Source of the DNA: Hyphomonas polymorpha PS728
Lineage (GTDB): Bacteria; Pseudomonadota; Alphaproteobacteria; Caulobacterales; Hyphomonadaceae
NCBI RefSeq assembly: GCF_000685315.1
Contig: NZ_ARYM01000012.1
Span: forward strand, 1 to 64,000
DNA: 64,000 nt
Direction: 5' to 3'
This document shows, piece by piece, positions 42,426 to 51,587 of this stretch; within the stretch, counting starts at the first letter, position 1, and each line of letters begins with the position of its first letter. A program made the translations under genes and the position numbers. Under the pieces are notes generated by a model. It saw only the letters and a list, made by a program, of their open reading frames with translations, made no database searches and had not been told where the DNA came from.

Positions 42426-42690
42426 ACCGGTCCATCCGTCTGCGCCTAGTGAGAGCCCTAGACATGGCTGTCATCGAGCCAGCTTCAAGGTTCGCGCGCC
42501 GTTCTTTCGGCAGCATTAGCCGGAGACATCTTGCGGCGGAACCCCGCAAAAACGCAGCCGGCAGGAAAGCCGAACGCCGCACAGAAACAAAAGCGTCAAG
42601 AAAAGACGAGCATCCAGGCAATTTATGGTTGGCATATTGACAACAAATACCTGGCCAATAAGCGTTCCGCCTGCAATCGGGGGGTAACTC

Positions 42691-43644
42691 ATGACTCATC
42701 GCTCTTTCGCGGCGTGCGCCGCAGTACTTTGTTTTGTATTCGCTTCTCAGGCGAACGCGCAATCCGATAAAGATCCTGTTCTGGCCCTGGATGCCGAACA
42801 AATTCAACTAAACCGTGTGGTCCTTATGTCTACGGGCATGCCTGAGCGGGCAACCGGGGAAGACATGCCCATAGACATGTCGGTAGGCAACGCAACGGCC
42901 CAGTCGATGGTCAATTCGGGTCAGGTCTCACCAGGCGCCGGCGCCGCAGGCGGCATTCTGGGCGCGCTGGTGGTGGCCGCAATCGATGCAGGCATAGACT
43001 CCAATCGGAACGGCAAGATCGAGCGGATGCTGGCCGAGCAGGGCTTCGATGCCCGCGCCATTTTTGAGGAAGCTCTAGTGAGCGCTCTTTCAGCAGGCCA
43101 GATCGAAGCCAGCCACAAGCCGGTCTCGCGCGCGAAGGGGACATTCGTTCCCGTAACGGCGGACCCTGCCGCCGAACACGATGCGTCAGTGGATGTCCTG
43201 ATCCGCCAGTATGGTTTCACCATCGACAACATGGTCTAGTATCCTTCCGTCTTCGCCCAGGTGAAGATCCACGACGCCAAGACGGGCAAGCTGCTGATGA
43301 ACGACGCGCTGAGCTATGGCCGCCCAGGGCTGCAGGCGCCCGTCCAGATGAATCCATACCAGCCCGCAGACCCCAATGTTGGCTCCACAACAATCGTCGT
43401 GCCCTATGTTCTGGACAGCGCCTTCAAGAATGTTGACGCCTACACCCAGGATGAGCCCGAGCGCGCCGTGGCAGCGCTGACCCACGCCCTGCAACGCACC
43501 GCGCAGGCAACGGCCGCCCTCATTCTCGCAGCGGCGCCCTCTTCGCCCGTTACGATAGCCGATGGGCTTAAGGGTGTTGATGCCGAAACCCCAACGGCCT
43601 CTTCAGCGGCGCCCGATGCAGACACGGTAACCGAAACGCTGTGA
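42691..43644 (+). pseudogene. exported hypothetical protein interrupted by an in-frame amber stop
   Basis: A secreted protein (signal MTHRSFAACAAVLCFVFASQ ending before ANAQS). It reads 182 codons to TAG at 43237-43239 and then continues in the same frame for 135 codons (YPSVFAQVKIHDAKTGKLLM...). The code after the stop keeps the codon style and sense of a real gene, so the two halves were one 317-residue protein. One base change explains it. It is a recent nonsense mutation, a sequencing error or a readthrough site. Gly-rich GAGAAGGILGALVVAAIDAG suggests a membrane-inserting segment. It is divergent from sufB and is followed by a lipoprotein gene. Function unknown. Confidence 0.75.
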
Positions 43645-43673
43645 TCGCAACTTTCCAGAAGGCTTTGTTCCAG

Positions 43674-44318
43674 ATGAAACTTTCCCACTTGCAGGCCGCC
43701 TCTGCGGCCGCCGCCCTCTGCATGGTTGTCGCCTGCGCGACGCCGCCACCACCACCGCCTCCGGCCAGCCTGTCATTTGATGGGGCGGCGGGCTGCACGC
43801 AGAACATTGAAGCGCACACAGCTCAGACGGTGACCATCAAGAAGCGCCAGCGCGCCGGCACCCTGTCAATCATCGCTGGCCCAGAAACCGCCTGTCAGGT
43901 CGTCAACGAGACCAAGCTCCCCTACGTGCTGTACAAGCTGCCCGGCTCCGTCGAGATTTCCACCATTCAGGCTGGGGGCGTATTCGAGGCCAAACGCCTG
44001 TTTGCCTCTGAAGTCGTTACCCTCGACGCGGAACTGGCGCCTGTTCGCACATTCGGCCCGGAAGCCTTCCTGCAACGCGGCGGCACATGGTCCGTGTTCT
44101 TTCCATCCCGCGCCAACGAGCGGTATGTATTGATCCGCGCAAATCCCGACCTCATCGGCAAGGCTTACCTTTTCACGGAACAGCCCGCCAACCCTGCCGA
44201 AACGCAAATTGGGACCGCAGCAGATGCTGGCCCCAAGACTGAGTATTCCTATGGAGGCTACGTATTCGCCAGGGTCTTCCTGGAAGAGCCCGCAGCCGTC
44301 GGCCCCAAGGAACAGTAA
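43674..44318 (+). CDS. lipoprotein of unknown function
   Basis: A 214-residue exported lipoprotein (MKLSHLQAASAAAALCMVVAC, Cys21) with a run of seven prolines right after. The first Met at 43674 is preferred because it starts the signal; a GTG at 43641 overlaps the previous stop but would place extra residues before it. Cysteines at AGCTQN and ACQVVN may bond. It ends EEPAAVGPKEQ. It is 30 nt after the interrupted gene, so the pair was likely one operon of envelope proteins. No known domain was recognised. Confidence 0.8.
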   Translation: MKLSHLQAASAAAALCMVVACATPPPPPPPASLSFDGAAGCTQNIEAHTAQTVTIKKRQRAGTLSIIAGPETACQVVNETKLPYVLYKLPGSVEISTIQAGGVFEAKRLFASEVVTLDAELAPVRTFGPEAFLQRGGTWSVFFPSRANERYVLIRANPDLIGKAYLFTEQPANPAETQIGTAADAGPKTEYSYGGYVFARVFLEEPAAVGPKEQ

Positions 44319-44341
44319 GCGCTGGGCTGTGAACGTCAGGG

Positions 44342-45487
44342 TCAGGCGCCCAGTTTTGAGCTTGCCCGCTGGTTTACCTGAAGCCAGGCGTCAGCGACGT
44401 TGCGGAAGTCTTCCGGTTGGCTGTTCCAGCCAAAGCTGGTGCGGATGGCCGATTCCGCAAGGGCGTCATCTGCGCCCATCGCCATAAGCACAAGCGATCT
44501 TTTCACCTTGCCCGACGAGCAGGCAGAGCCTGCCGAAACACAAACCCCTGCCAGATCAAGGGCCATCACCTGGGTTTCCGCCCGAAAGCCAGCGCGGGCG
44601 AAGCAGGACACCCCCGCAAGGCGCGGGCTGCCTTCGCCGATCACGGTGACGCCGCCTTCGGACTTCAGGCGCGCCTCCATCGCGTCACGATGGGCCCCAA
44701 GCGCGGCATAGCGCGGCAAATCCTGGACACTTTTGGACACAGCCATCCCAAAACCGGCAATTCCGGCGACATTCTCGGTGCCTGAGCGCAGGCCGCGCTC
44801 CTGGCCGCCGCCATACTGAACGGCTTTGAGCGGCGCGCCCGCCCGGTGCCACAGCGCGCCCACCCCTTGCGGCCCCCCGATCTTGTGGGCGGAGAGGGCA
44901 ATGTAATCGACACCCAGCAGGGCGGCATTGACCGGCACCTTGCCGAGGCCCTGAACGGCATCACACACGGTGAGGCCGCCCGCCTCACGCATCAGGGCGG
45001 CGGCCTCCTGAACGGGCTGGAGAATGCCGGTTTCATTGTTCGCCAGCATCAGCACGATGATGGGCGTGCCTTTCAGGCTCCGGTCCCAGGCGGTGAGGCG
45101 GGCCTTGAGGTCGTCAAGGTCAACCTGGCCGCTGGGGAGGACGTAGGCGGTCTCGACTGGCACGCCGGCATGGGCGGCGGCCTTGGTGGCGGCATCATGC
45201 TCTATGGCGGAGACGATGAGGGTGGCGGCGCCATCGAGCGCGGCAACGGCGCCCTGAATGGCAAGGGCGAGAGATTCGGTGCCCCCGCTGGTAAATACGA
45301 TGTCTTCAGCGCGGCTGCCGATAGCGGCGCCGACCTCGGCGCGGGCCTTCTCCACCACGGCGCGCGCCGCCCGCCCGGCCTTGTGGACGGAGGAGGGGTT
45401 CGTCGGCCCCAGATCAAGCGCAGCCAGCATGGCCGCGCGGGCTTCTGGCCGCAGGGGGGCGGTGGCGTTGTAATCGGCGTAGATCAT
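44342..45487 (-). CDS. cysteine desulfurase, IscS/NifS type
   Basis: A 381-residue class I cysteine desulfurase, different from the class II SufS at 35869. MIYADYNATAPLRPEA begins the family, PLP lysine in SAHKIGGPQGVGAL, and the sulfur-carrying cysteine is C323 in AGSACSSGK. In many alphaproteobacteria an iscS/nifS-like gene precedes sufB; here two opposite-strand lipoprotein genes lie between, and no iscR/Rrf2 gene is near. It may supply sulfur for tRNA thiolation or for the SUF system. GCSSGK-like short loops are typical of this class. Confidence 0.94.
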   Translation of the reverse strand: MIYADYNATAPLRPEARAAMLAALDLGPTNPSSVHKAGRAARAVVEKARAEVGAAIGSRAEDIVFTSGGTESLALAIQGAVAALDGAATLIVSAIEHDAATKAAAHAGVPVETAYVLPSGQVDLDDLKARLTAWDRSLKGTPIIVLMLANNETGILQPVQEAAALMREAGGLTVCDAVQGLGKVPVNAALLGVDYIALSAHKIGGPQGVGALWHRAGAPLKAVQYGGGQERGLRSGTENVAGIAGFGMAVSKSVQDLPRYAALGAHRDAMEARLKSEGGVTVIGEGSPRLAGVSCFARAGFRAETQVMALDLAGVCVSAGSACSSGKVKRSLVLMAMGADDALAESAIRTSFGWNSQPEDFRNVADAWLQVNQRASSKLGA

Positions 45488-45603
45488 GGTTCCTTTTATA
45501 TAGTGTTTTCCGGGCAATCCCGCACCCTGCAGAAAAATTTGCATTTTGAAGGCGAGTTGGCCTATCTACCCCCCCTTCTGTGGAAATAATGCCGAGGTTT
45601 GCG

Positions 45604-46323
45604 ATGGCCGAGATCATCATTCCTGGCCCTCAGGGCCGTATTGAAGCGCGTTACACCGAGCCGCCGTATCCGGGCGCGCCGATTGCGCTGATCCTGCACC
45701 CCCACCCGAAAGCGGGCGGCACGATGCAGGACCCGATCACGATCATGCTCTACCAGCTGTTCGAAAAGCATGGCTTCGGCGTGCTGCGCTACAACTCCCG
45801 CGGCGTGGGCCGCAGCCAGGGTGCCTATGACCAGGGCATCGGGGAACTGGAAGACGCCGCCTATGTGCTCGACTATCTGGAAAACCTGTCGGAATCGCCG
45901 CGCTTCGTCTGGTGTGCGGGCTATTCCTTCGGCGCGTGGATCACGCTGCAGCTGCTGATGCGCCGCCCGGAGATTGACGGCTTCCTCGCCATCTCGCCGC
46001 CGGCCAACCATTACGACCTCTCTTTCCTCGCGCCTTGCCCGGCCTCCGGCCTGATCGTGGCCGGCGACAAGGATTCCATTGCGTCTCCCGAAGATGTGGA
46101 ACGCGCGCTGACGAAAGTCCGTGTACAGAAGGGCCAGAAGGTTGACCGCGCCAAGGTGGCCGGCGCCAACCACTTCTACCAAGACCGCCGTGACGAGCTG
46201 ATCGCCGTATGCGAGGAATACCTGCTGCGCCGCCTGTCAGAAGCCGAACAGGAACTGCGTAACGAAGCCGACGAGGATAGCGGCGCGGATGTCGTCGTTG
46301 AGGACGAAGATTTCGAGGATTGA
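45604..46323 (+). CDS. alpha/beta-hydrolase
   Basis: A 239-residue alpha/beta-hydrolase of the dienelactone-hydrolase-like/YcjY-like group. The nucleophile elbow is AGYSFGAW (Ser in GYSFG), with HPHPKAGGTM as oxyanion part, LRYNSRGVGRSQG and ANHFYQDRRDE with the catalytic His. The Asp is in AGDKDSIA. GAGG lies 7 nt before the ATG at 45604. It ends with a Glu/Asp-rich tail. It is divergent from the desulfurase gene, as found near suf genes in relatives. The substrate is unknown. Confidence 0.88.
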   Translation: MAEIIIPGPQGRIEARYTEPPYPGAPIALILHPHPKAGGTMQDPITIMLYQLFEKHGFGVLRYNSRGVGRSQGAYDQGIGELEDAAYVLDYLENLSESPRFVWCAGYSFGAWITLQLLMRRPEIDGFLAISPPANHYDLSFLAPCPASGLIVAGDKDSIASPEDVERALTKVRVQKGQKVDRAKVAGANHFYQDRRDELIAVCEEYLLRRLSEAEQELRNEADEDSGADVVVEDEDFED

Positions 46324-46333
46324 TCCTTACCGG

Positions 46334-46362
46334 AAAGGCCCGCCCCCAAGGCGGGCCTTTTT
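46334..46362 (+). terminator. rho-independent terminator
   Basis: An 11-bp stem, AAAGGCCCGCC with GGCGGGCCTTT, followed by T residues, after the hydrolase gene. Confidence 0.92.
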
Positions 46363-46386
46363 GTATCTGACAGAAGGTTTCAAGAC

Positions 46387-46869
46387 ATGCACCGCATTCG
46401 TTTCGCGCAGGCGGCCGATACGCCTGTGATCCTCGGCTTCATTCGCGCGCTGGCTGAATATGAAAAGCTGGAACACGAATGTGTGGCCACGGAGGAAGCC
46501 CTGCGCGCCACCCTGTTCGGGGAAAAGCCTTATGCCGAAGTCCTGCTGATCGAGGAGGAGGGGAAGCCGCATGGCTTTGCCCTGTTCTTCCACAACTACT
46601 CCACCTTCCTGGCGAGGCCCGGCATCTATCTGGAAGACCTGTTCGTAACCCCCGCCGCGCGCGGCAAGGGCTATGGCAAGGCGCTGCTGGCAAAACTGGC
46701 GGAGATTGCCATGGCGCGCGGCTGCGGGCGTCTGGAATGGTCCGTGCTGGACTGGAACCAGCCGTCGATCGACTTCTACCTCGCGCTCGGCGCGCGGCCG
46801 ATGGATGAGTGGACGGTTTACCGGGTGGATGGCGACGCGCTGGGCGCGCTGGCGGCGCAGGCAGGATAA
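46387..46869 (+). CDS. GNAT N-acetyltransferase (diamine/spermidine type)
   Basis: A 160-residue GCN5-type acetyltransferase close to the spermidine/thialysine N-acetyltransferase group. FFHNYSTFLARPGIYLEDLF at residues 68-87 is diagnostic for this group. The acetyl-CoA pyrophosphate loop is ARGKGYGKALL, and CGRLEWSVLDWNQPSIDFY carries the active-site part. It is likely to acetylate a polyamine or similar amine. It is alone, 69 nt before a flavoprotein gene. Confidence 0.9.
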   Translation: MHRIRFAQAADTPVILGFIRALAEYEKLEHECVATEEALRATLFGEKPYAEVLLIEEEGKPHGFALFFHNYSTFLARPGIYLEDLFVTPAARGKGYGKALLAKLAEIAMARGCGRLEWSVLDWNQPSIDFYLALGARPMDEWTVYRVDGDALGALAAQAG

Positions 46870-46937
46870 GCGGACATCCACCAGCCGATACGGAACCCTC
46901 CGAGATGACAGGGGCGCGAGACGCGCTAGAATGAACC

Positions 46938-48350
46938 ATGACCCAGACCTTGCCACCGATATTTCTCGCCGCCGTCAAAGACCTGCTCGGCCCCAGGGGC
47001 TGGACGCAGGAGCCGGAAAAGCTCGATGCCGCCGCAACGCCCTGGCGGGGCACCTATAAGGGCGAAACGCCGCTGATCGCGCGGCCTGCCTCCACCGCCG
47101 AGGCTGCCGCGCTGGTGAAACTCTGCGCGCAGCATGGCGTGGCGATGACGCCCCAGGGGGGCAATACCGGCCTGATCGATGGCGGCACGCCGCATGGCGA
47201 AGTCTGCGTGTCGATGACGCGGATGACCGCCCTGCGCGAGACCGACCCGTTCAACAATTCCCTGACCATAGAGGCAGGCGCGACGCTCGTTTCCGCGCAG
47301 GCAGCGGCCGATGCGGCGGGCCGGCTGTTCCCGCTCTCGCTCGGTTCGGAAGGCACCGCGACGATTGGCGGCCTCATCTCCACCAATGCCGGGGGCGTGG
47401 CCGTGCTGCGCTATGGCATGATGCGCGACCTGATCCTGGGGCTGGAAGTGGTGCTGCCTTCCGGCGAGGTGTGGGACGGGCTTTCCGGCCTGCGCAAGAA
47501 CAATACCGGCTATGATCTCAAACATCTTTTCGCAGGCGCCGAGGGCACGCTGGGACTGATCACGGCAGCGACGCTGAAGCTGTTCCCGCAGGTGCAGCGG
47601 GCAAGCGCCTGGGTGATCTGTGCGTCTGCGGAAGATGTGGTGAAGCTGCTGGCGCTGGTGCGCGGGCGGGTGGGGGATTCGGTAACGAGTTTCGAAATCA
47701 TCCCCGGCAATGCGGTGGATATGGTGGTCGCCGATATCCCCACCACGCGCGACCCCATGCCGTCGAACGCGCCGTGGCGGGTGCTGATGGATATTTCGCA
47801 GACCGATGGGGCCTATGCCCGCAGCCTGCTGGAAAGCGCGCTGGAAGCGGCGATGGAAGAAGGCCTGATCCAGGACGCCGTGATTGCGGAAAGCGAAACC
47901 CAGGCGAAATCCTTCTGGCATATCCGCGAGACGATCCCGCTGTCCAAGCGCGCCTACGGGGCGGCGCTGAACCAGGATATCTCCGTGCCGGTGAGCCGCA
48001 TTCCGGTATTCATCGAAGCGTGCAACGCGGCTGTGCGGGATGTTCTGCCTACGGCAGATTTCGTTATCTTCGGGCATGTGGGTGACGGAAATCTGCACTA
48101 TTCGGTGGTTGAAGCCCTGGATGCGGCAAGCCCGCAGCTGAAAGCGAAGGAAGCGGCCATCACGCGGGTGATCTATGATACGGTGATGGCCCATGGCGGC
48201 TCCATCTCTGCCGAGCATGGCGTGGGGCGCCTGAAACGGGACGAGTTGGCCCGCCTGCGCCCGCCCGCGGCCACAGACGCCATGCGCGCGATCAAACGGG
48301 CGCTGGATCCACAAGGCATCATGAACCCTGGCCGGGTTGTGACTGTCTGA
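46938..48350 (+). CDS. FAD-linked D-2-hydroxyacid dehydrogenase
   Basis: A 470-residue flavoprotein of the PCMH/FAD-linked oxidase C family, like D-lactate, glycolate (GlcD) or D-2-hydroxyglutarate dehydrogenase. The FAD-binding MTPQGGNTGLIDGG at about residues 70-83 and LSLGSEGTATIGGLISTNAGG are clear. The C-terminal GHVGDGNLHYSV carries the zinc-binding histidine, and ISAEHGVGRLKRDEL follows. It oxidises a D-2-hydroxyacid to the 2-oxo acid. Without iron-sulphur partner genes beside it, D-2-hydroxyglutarate or D-lactate are better guesses than glycolate. Confidence 0.92.
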   Translation: MTQTLPPIFLAAVKDLLGPRGWTQEPEKLDAAATPWRGTYKGETPLIARPASTAEAAALVKLCAQHGVAMTPQGGNTGLIDGGTPHGEVCVSMTRMTALRETDPFNNSLTIEAGATLVSAQAAADAAGRLFPLSLGSEGTATIGGLISTNAGGVAVLRYGMMRDLILGLEVVLPSGEVWDGLSGLRKNNTGYDLKHLFAGAEGTLGLITAATLKLFPQVQRASAWVICASAEDVVKLLALVRGRVGDSVTSFEIIPGNAVDMVVADIPTTRDPMPSNAPWRVLMDISQTDGAYARSLLESALEAAMEEGLIQDAVIAESETQAKSFWHIRETIPLSKRAYGAALNQDISVPVSRIPVFIEACNAAVRDVLPTADFVIFGHVGDGNLHYSVVEALDAASPQLKAKEAAITRVIYDTVMAHGGSISAEHGVGRLKRDELARLRPPAATDAMRAIKRALDPQGIMNPGRVVTV

Positions 48351-48445
48351 CACCCTGCCCCGCCCGGCGAATCGGCGGCATATTAACCCTTCGTTAACCA
48401 CGGCCTCCGCAAAGCAGGCCAGCCGCAGAACGCGATGGGGACATT

Positions 48446-49813
48446 ATGGTCTGGTATACCGACCTTCGGAATCGCAAGCTTTTCTCGGAGGCCGAGAGCG
48501 ACTGGACCTCGCGCCGCCTGCTGGAGCTGCGTGCGCAACTCGCCTCGCCGCCTCCACGCGGCGTACCCCGGCGAACGAAGGATGCCAGCCTCATTATCGG
48601 CACCTGGAACATCCGCGATTTCGACAACAACAAGTTCCGCCACGGCCCCCGCCGCCGCGAGAGCCTGCATTATATTGCCGAAGTGCTCTCCTCGTTTGAT
48701 GTGTGTGCCCTTCAGGAAGTGAACGAGGATCTGGGGCCGTTGAAGGATGTGATCCGACTGATGGGGCCCGGCTGGGACTTCATCGCGACGGATGTGACGA
48801 CCGGCGCCAGCGGCAATCGTGAACGCATGTGCTTTGTGTTTGATGCCCGCAAGGTCCGCTTCCGGAATATCGTGGGCGAAATCGTGCTGCCCAAACACGC
48901 CCTCTTGCCCGGCGAGCAACAGTTTGCGCGCACGCCGTTCATGGTGAGCTTTCAGGCGGGATGGTTCAAGTTTTCACTGTGCACGGTGCATATCTATTTC
49001 GGGGAGGCATCGAAGGGGAGCGATGGCTATGCCCGGCGCGTGTCGGAGATCGACTATATCGCCCGCGAGATGGCCAGCCGCGCCGACCGGGAGAACGAGA
49101 ACTACATTCTTCTGGGCGATTTCAACATCAAGAACCCGGTTGATGAAACAATGGGCGCCCTGACCAAGGCGGGCTTCCAGTTGCCGCCGGAACAGTATCC
49201 GTCAAACCTTCTGGGAACCCACTATTATGACCAGATCGCGTTCCGCACGCAGAAGGACGAACTGACCTTCCTGTCGTCCGGGGTGTTCGATTGGAGCCAG
49301 ACCGTATTCCGGCCGGATCATTACGAGCATTATGCGCCAATCCTGCCCACGCGCCACCGCGACCTCAAACCCGATGGCAGCCCACGCGACGCCGGCAAGG
49401 ACAAGGACTATTACGCCAAACGCTGGCTGACCTGGCAGATGTCCGATCACCTGCCGCTCTGGGTGGAGCTGGCGATCGACTTCTCCGACGCGCACCTGCT
49501 GAATAATCTGCAGGCGGAGTTCGAGGGTGGGGACGTGCCCGCGCAGGTGGAGTTTACAGAGGATGAGGCACCCCTGGAGAGCCCGCCCAAACCCGCCGAA
49601 CCTGTCCGCCCCCTGAAGAAGAAACGCAAACCACCGAAAGTGGCCCAGCCCGAGAAGCAGGGCACGCTCGCTCCGGCACCCAAGATGACGTTCGCGGAAG
49701 GGTGGCGCATCTTCTGGTGGGTCGCCAGCGGCGGGGCCGACCGGGCCCGCAAGGCGAAGGAAGCGGAGAAGAAAGCCGCCAAACCGCGCAAGGCGAAAAA
49801 GAAATCCGGCTGA
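48446..49813 (+). CDS. endonuclease/exonuclease/phosphatase (EEP) family protein with basic tail
   Basis: A 455-residue EEP-fold protein. Recognised by IIGTWNIRDFDNN (residues 50-62), CALQEVNEDL with the catalytic Glu, LLGDFNIKNP and MSDHLPLWVEL with Asp-His. The catalytic residues appear intact. It lacks a signal peptide. After the EEP domain (about residue 345) come an acidic/Pro-rich segment and a Lys-rich tail (KKKRKPPK and KKAAKPRKAKKKSG) that could bind nucleic acid. The substrate may be DNA, RNA or a phosphoester; no neighbour helps. Confidence 0.88.
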   Translation: MVWYTDLRNRKLFSEAESDWTSRRLLELRAQLASPPPRGVPRRTKDASLIIGTWNIRDFDNNKFRHGPRRRESLHYIAEVLSSFDVCALQEVNEDLGPLKDVIRLMGPGWDFIATDVTTGASGNRERMCFVFDARKVRFRNIVGEIVLPKHALLPGEQQFARTPFMVSFQAGWFKFSLCTVHIYFGEASKGSDGYARRVSEIDYIAREMASRADRENENYILLGDFNIKNPVDETMGALTKAGFQLPPEQYPSNLLGTHYYDQIAFRTQKDELTFLSSGVFDWSQTVFRPDHYEHYAPILPTRHRDLKPDGSPRDAGKDKDYYAKRWLTWQMSDHLPLWVELAIDFSDAHLLNNLQAEFEGGDVPAQVEFTEDEAPLESPPKPAEPVRPLKKKRKPPKVAQPEKQGTLAPAPKMTFAEGWRIFWWVASGGADRARKAKEAEKKAAKPRKAKKKSG

Positions 49814-49878
49814 GACCGGCTTGCGCGCTGCAAGAGCAGAGATAAGGGTGGGGCGGGTTTTCCGGGAAGACGCCTACC

Positions 49879-50214
49879 ATGAAATTTGCCGCCACCTCTG
49901 CATTGCTGGCTTTTGCCGTGAGCTTTTCAGCCTGCGCGATGCCACCGGATCCCCCAATGGTGGGCGGGCCGTGCAGCTATGAGACCAAGGTGATCGGCGC
50001 GACCGTTACCGGCGTTGGCGACCCCGAGATTGACCTTGTCGATGAAGACGGCGTGACCTTTTACCAGCGGGCCGAAGCGTTCCGGGAGCCTGTTGAAGTT
50101 GGGCAATACTATCTTTTCGAAAAGCGCTACATCGTTGAGGGAACCTGTACGCCCTATAACTTCCTGCTGATCGGACCGCCGCCGAAGGCTGCCGTGCTAG
50201 AGAGCGGCGAGTAA
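49879..50214 (+). CDS. small lipoprotein
   Basis: A 111-residue lipoprotein with signal MKFAATSALLAFAVSFSAC, then a compact domain with cysteines in GGPCSYETK and EGTCTPYNF that may bond. It has the strand pattern of a small beta-barrel (VIGATVTGVGDPEIDLVDEDG). Function is unknown. The 3' end overlaps the next convergent gene by 18 nt. Confidence 0.78.
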   Translation: MKFAATSALLAFAVSFSACAMPPDPPMVGGPCSYETKVIGATVTGVGDPEIDLVDEDGVTFYQRAEAFREPVEVGQYYLFEKRYIVEGTCTPYNFLLIGPPPKAAVLESGE

Positions 50215-50901
50215 GGTTTCCGCGGCCGCCCAGAGCGGCTCGGTCGCCTTGATCATCACGGGATGATGGACTGATCTTTCTGTACCGGACACGGACGTTC
50301 CCGTGACAGCAAAGGCGATTTCAGCCTCCAGATCGGGCGCGTGGAAGGCGGCGGAATATGATCCATAAGCTTCGCCCTGACGGCCGATGAGCTTTACGCC
50401 CGGGATCGGCGAGGTGTCTGCCTGATAGGTCTGGACGCCCGGAAGGTCTGAGGTTCGCCCCGCTGCCCGGGCGAGGCTGGCAAGGCCCAGAAAGCTGGCG
50501 CCGGCGCATTCCCCAGCCTCTGTCTGTACCTGCCACAAGCCCTCATCTTCGCGGGTATAGAGCGTGGCGGCAGGTCCGCGCGGTGCGAAGCGGGGATCAT
50601 GGGGCGCGGCGGCAAGCGGCGAGAGCGCAGCGGCACAGAAAGCGGTTTCCGGCGTGAAGGGCGCGCGGTCCGCTTCCCCGGCGGCGCCCTGGGCGAGGCC
50701 TTCTGCATGGGCGAAGACAACCTCGCCGCGATAGCGCACGACCAGACCCGCGGCGGGCACCATGGCCGAATAGACCAGATCCTCGATGCGGCGGCGCGCG
50801 GAGGCCGCGGGGATGCGCAATGCGTCCGCGCCGGAGCGGTGGGCGCAGGCCGAGAGAGCAAGGCCGGAAAGGCCAGTGAGGACGGCGCGGCGCGTGAACA
50901 T
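50197..50901 (-). CDS. degenerate serine-beta-lactamase-like lipoprotein
   Basis: A 234-residue protein with an N-terminal TRRAVLTGLSGLALSAC signal, twin-arginine-like plus a lipobox. The part after it, GLVVRYRGEVVFAHAEGLAQ followed by PFTPETAFCAAALSPL, recalls the start of class C beta-lactamase/esterase domains, in which SxxK follows PFTPxTxF. Here the S-x-x-K is absent and the protein is about half the family length. It may be a shrunken, non-catalytic descendant. The ATG at 50901 is preferred over GTG at 50907. It is the last gene behind mutL and a HAD gene. This interpretation is tentative. Confidence 0.6.
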   Translation of the reverse strand: MFTRRAVLTGLSGLALSACAHRSGADALRIPAASARRRIEDLVYSAMVPAAGLVVRYRGEVVFAHAEGLAQGAAGEADRAPFTPETAFCAAALSPLAAAPHDPRFAPRGPAATLYTREDEGLWQVQTEAGECAGASFLGLASLARAAGRTSDLPGVQTYQADTSPIPGVKLIGRQGEAYGSYSAAFHAPDLEAEIAFAVTGTSVSGTERSVHHPVMIKATEPLWAAAETLLAAL

Positions 50902-50911
50902 GGGCACCAGG

Positions 50912-51580
50912 CTAGCGCGCGCTCAGGGCGCTGGCAATTTCGCGGTGGGAGCTGAAAACGCCGTGCGCGCCCGCCGCTTCAAGGCGCTGGGCAAGCCCTG
51001 CGTCGGCATGGCCCCCACCGGTAAAACCCCAGGCGGTCATGCCCGCGGCGCGGGCAGCCCTGATGCCGTTGATGCTGTCTTCGATGACGAGACAGGCTTC
51101 GGGCGCGGCGTTCAGCTTGTCCGCCGTAAGCAGGAAGAGATCCGGCGCAGGCTTGCCATTGGTGACGAGATCGGAGGAATAGATATGCGGCACGAAAAGG
51201 TCATGCAGTCCGGCGATCTGCAGCTTACGGACGAGCTTGTCAGCTTCCGATGAGGACGCAACCGCAAGGGCCCCGCCGAAAGCTTCGGTCACGCTGGCGA
51301 CGCCTTCGATGGCCGTCAGCTCCGTCTCGTACCGCTTCCAGTTATTGGCCTGCAGCGCCGGGCCAAAGCCTTCAGGCAGCGCAAGGCCGAGCGCGGCAGC
51401 GTCCGCCGAAAGCGCCGTGTAAAAATCCCGGTTGTGCAGGCCAACAAAGCGGGAAACGAAGGTCTGGAAATCGTAGTCCAGGCCCCAGCCCGCAAGCATC
51501 TCGCGTTCGGCGGCAATGGCAATCGCCTCGGAATCCACCAATACCCCATCACAGTCAAAGATCAGGGCACTGAAATTCAT
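50912..51580 (-). CDS. HAD family phosphatase (beta-phosphoglucomutase/GPH-like)
   Basis: A 222-residue HAD hydrolase of the beta-phosphoglucomutase/phosphoglycolate phosphatase group. Motif I is DCDGVLVDSE, motif II ASSSEADK, Lys in NGKPAPDLF and motif IV IEDSINGIRAA. An alpha-helical cap lies between residues about 20-85. It starts 7 nt after the mutL stop, in the same strand. It likely dephosphorylates a sugar phosphate or phosphoglycolate; the latter would fit DNA repair by-products, which is only a thought. Confidence 0.9.
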   Translation of the reverse strand: MNFSALIFDCDGVLVDSEAIAIAAEREMLAGWGLDYDFQTFVSRFVGLHNRDFYTALSADAAALGLALPEGFGPALQANNWKRYETELTAIEGVASVTEAFGGALAVASSSEADKLVRKLQIAGLHDLFVPHIYSSDLVTNGKPAPDLFLLTADKLNAAPEACLVIEDSINGIRAARAAGMTAWGFTGGGHADAGLAQRLEAAGAHGVFSSHREIASALSAR

Positions 51581-51587
51581 CGCGGGG

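Noticed and set aside
46926-48401. 491-codon minus-strand open frame
   Set aside because: It is antisense to the FAD-linked dehydrogenase with low-complexity Arg/His content.
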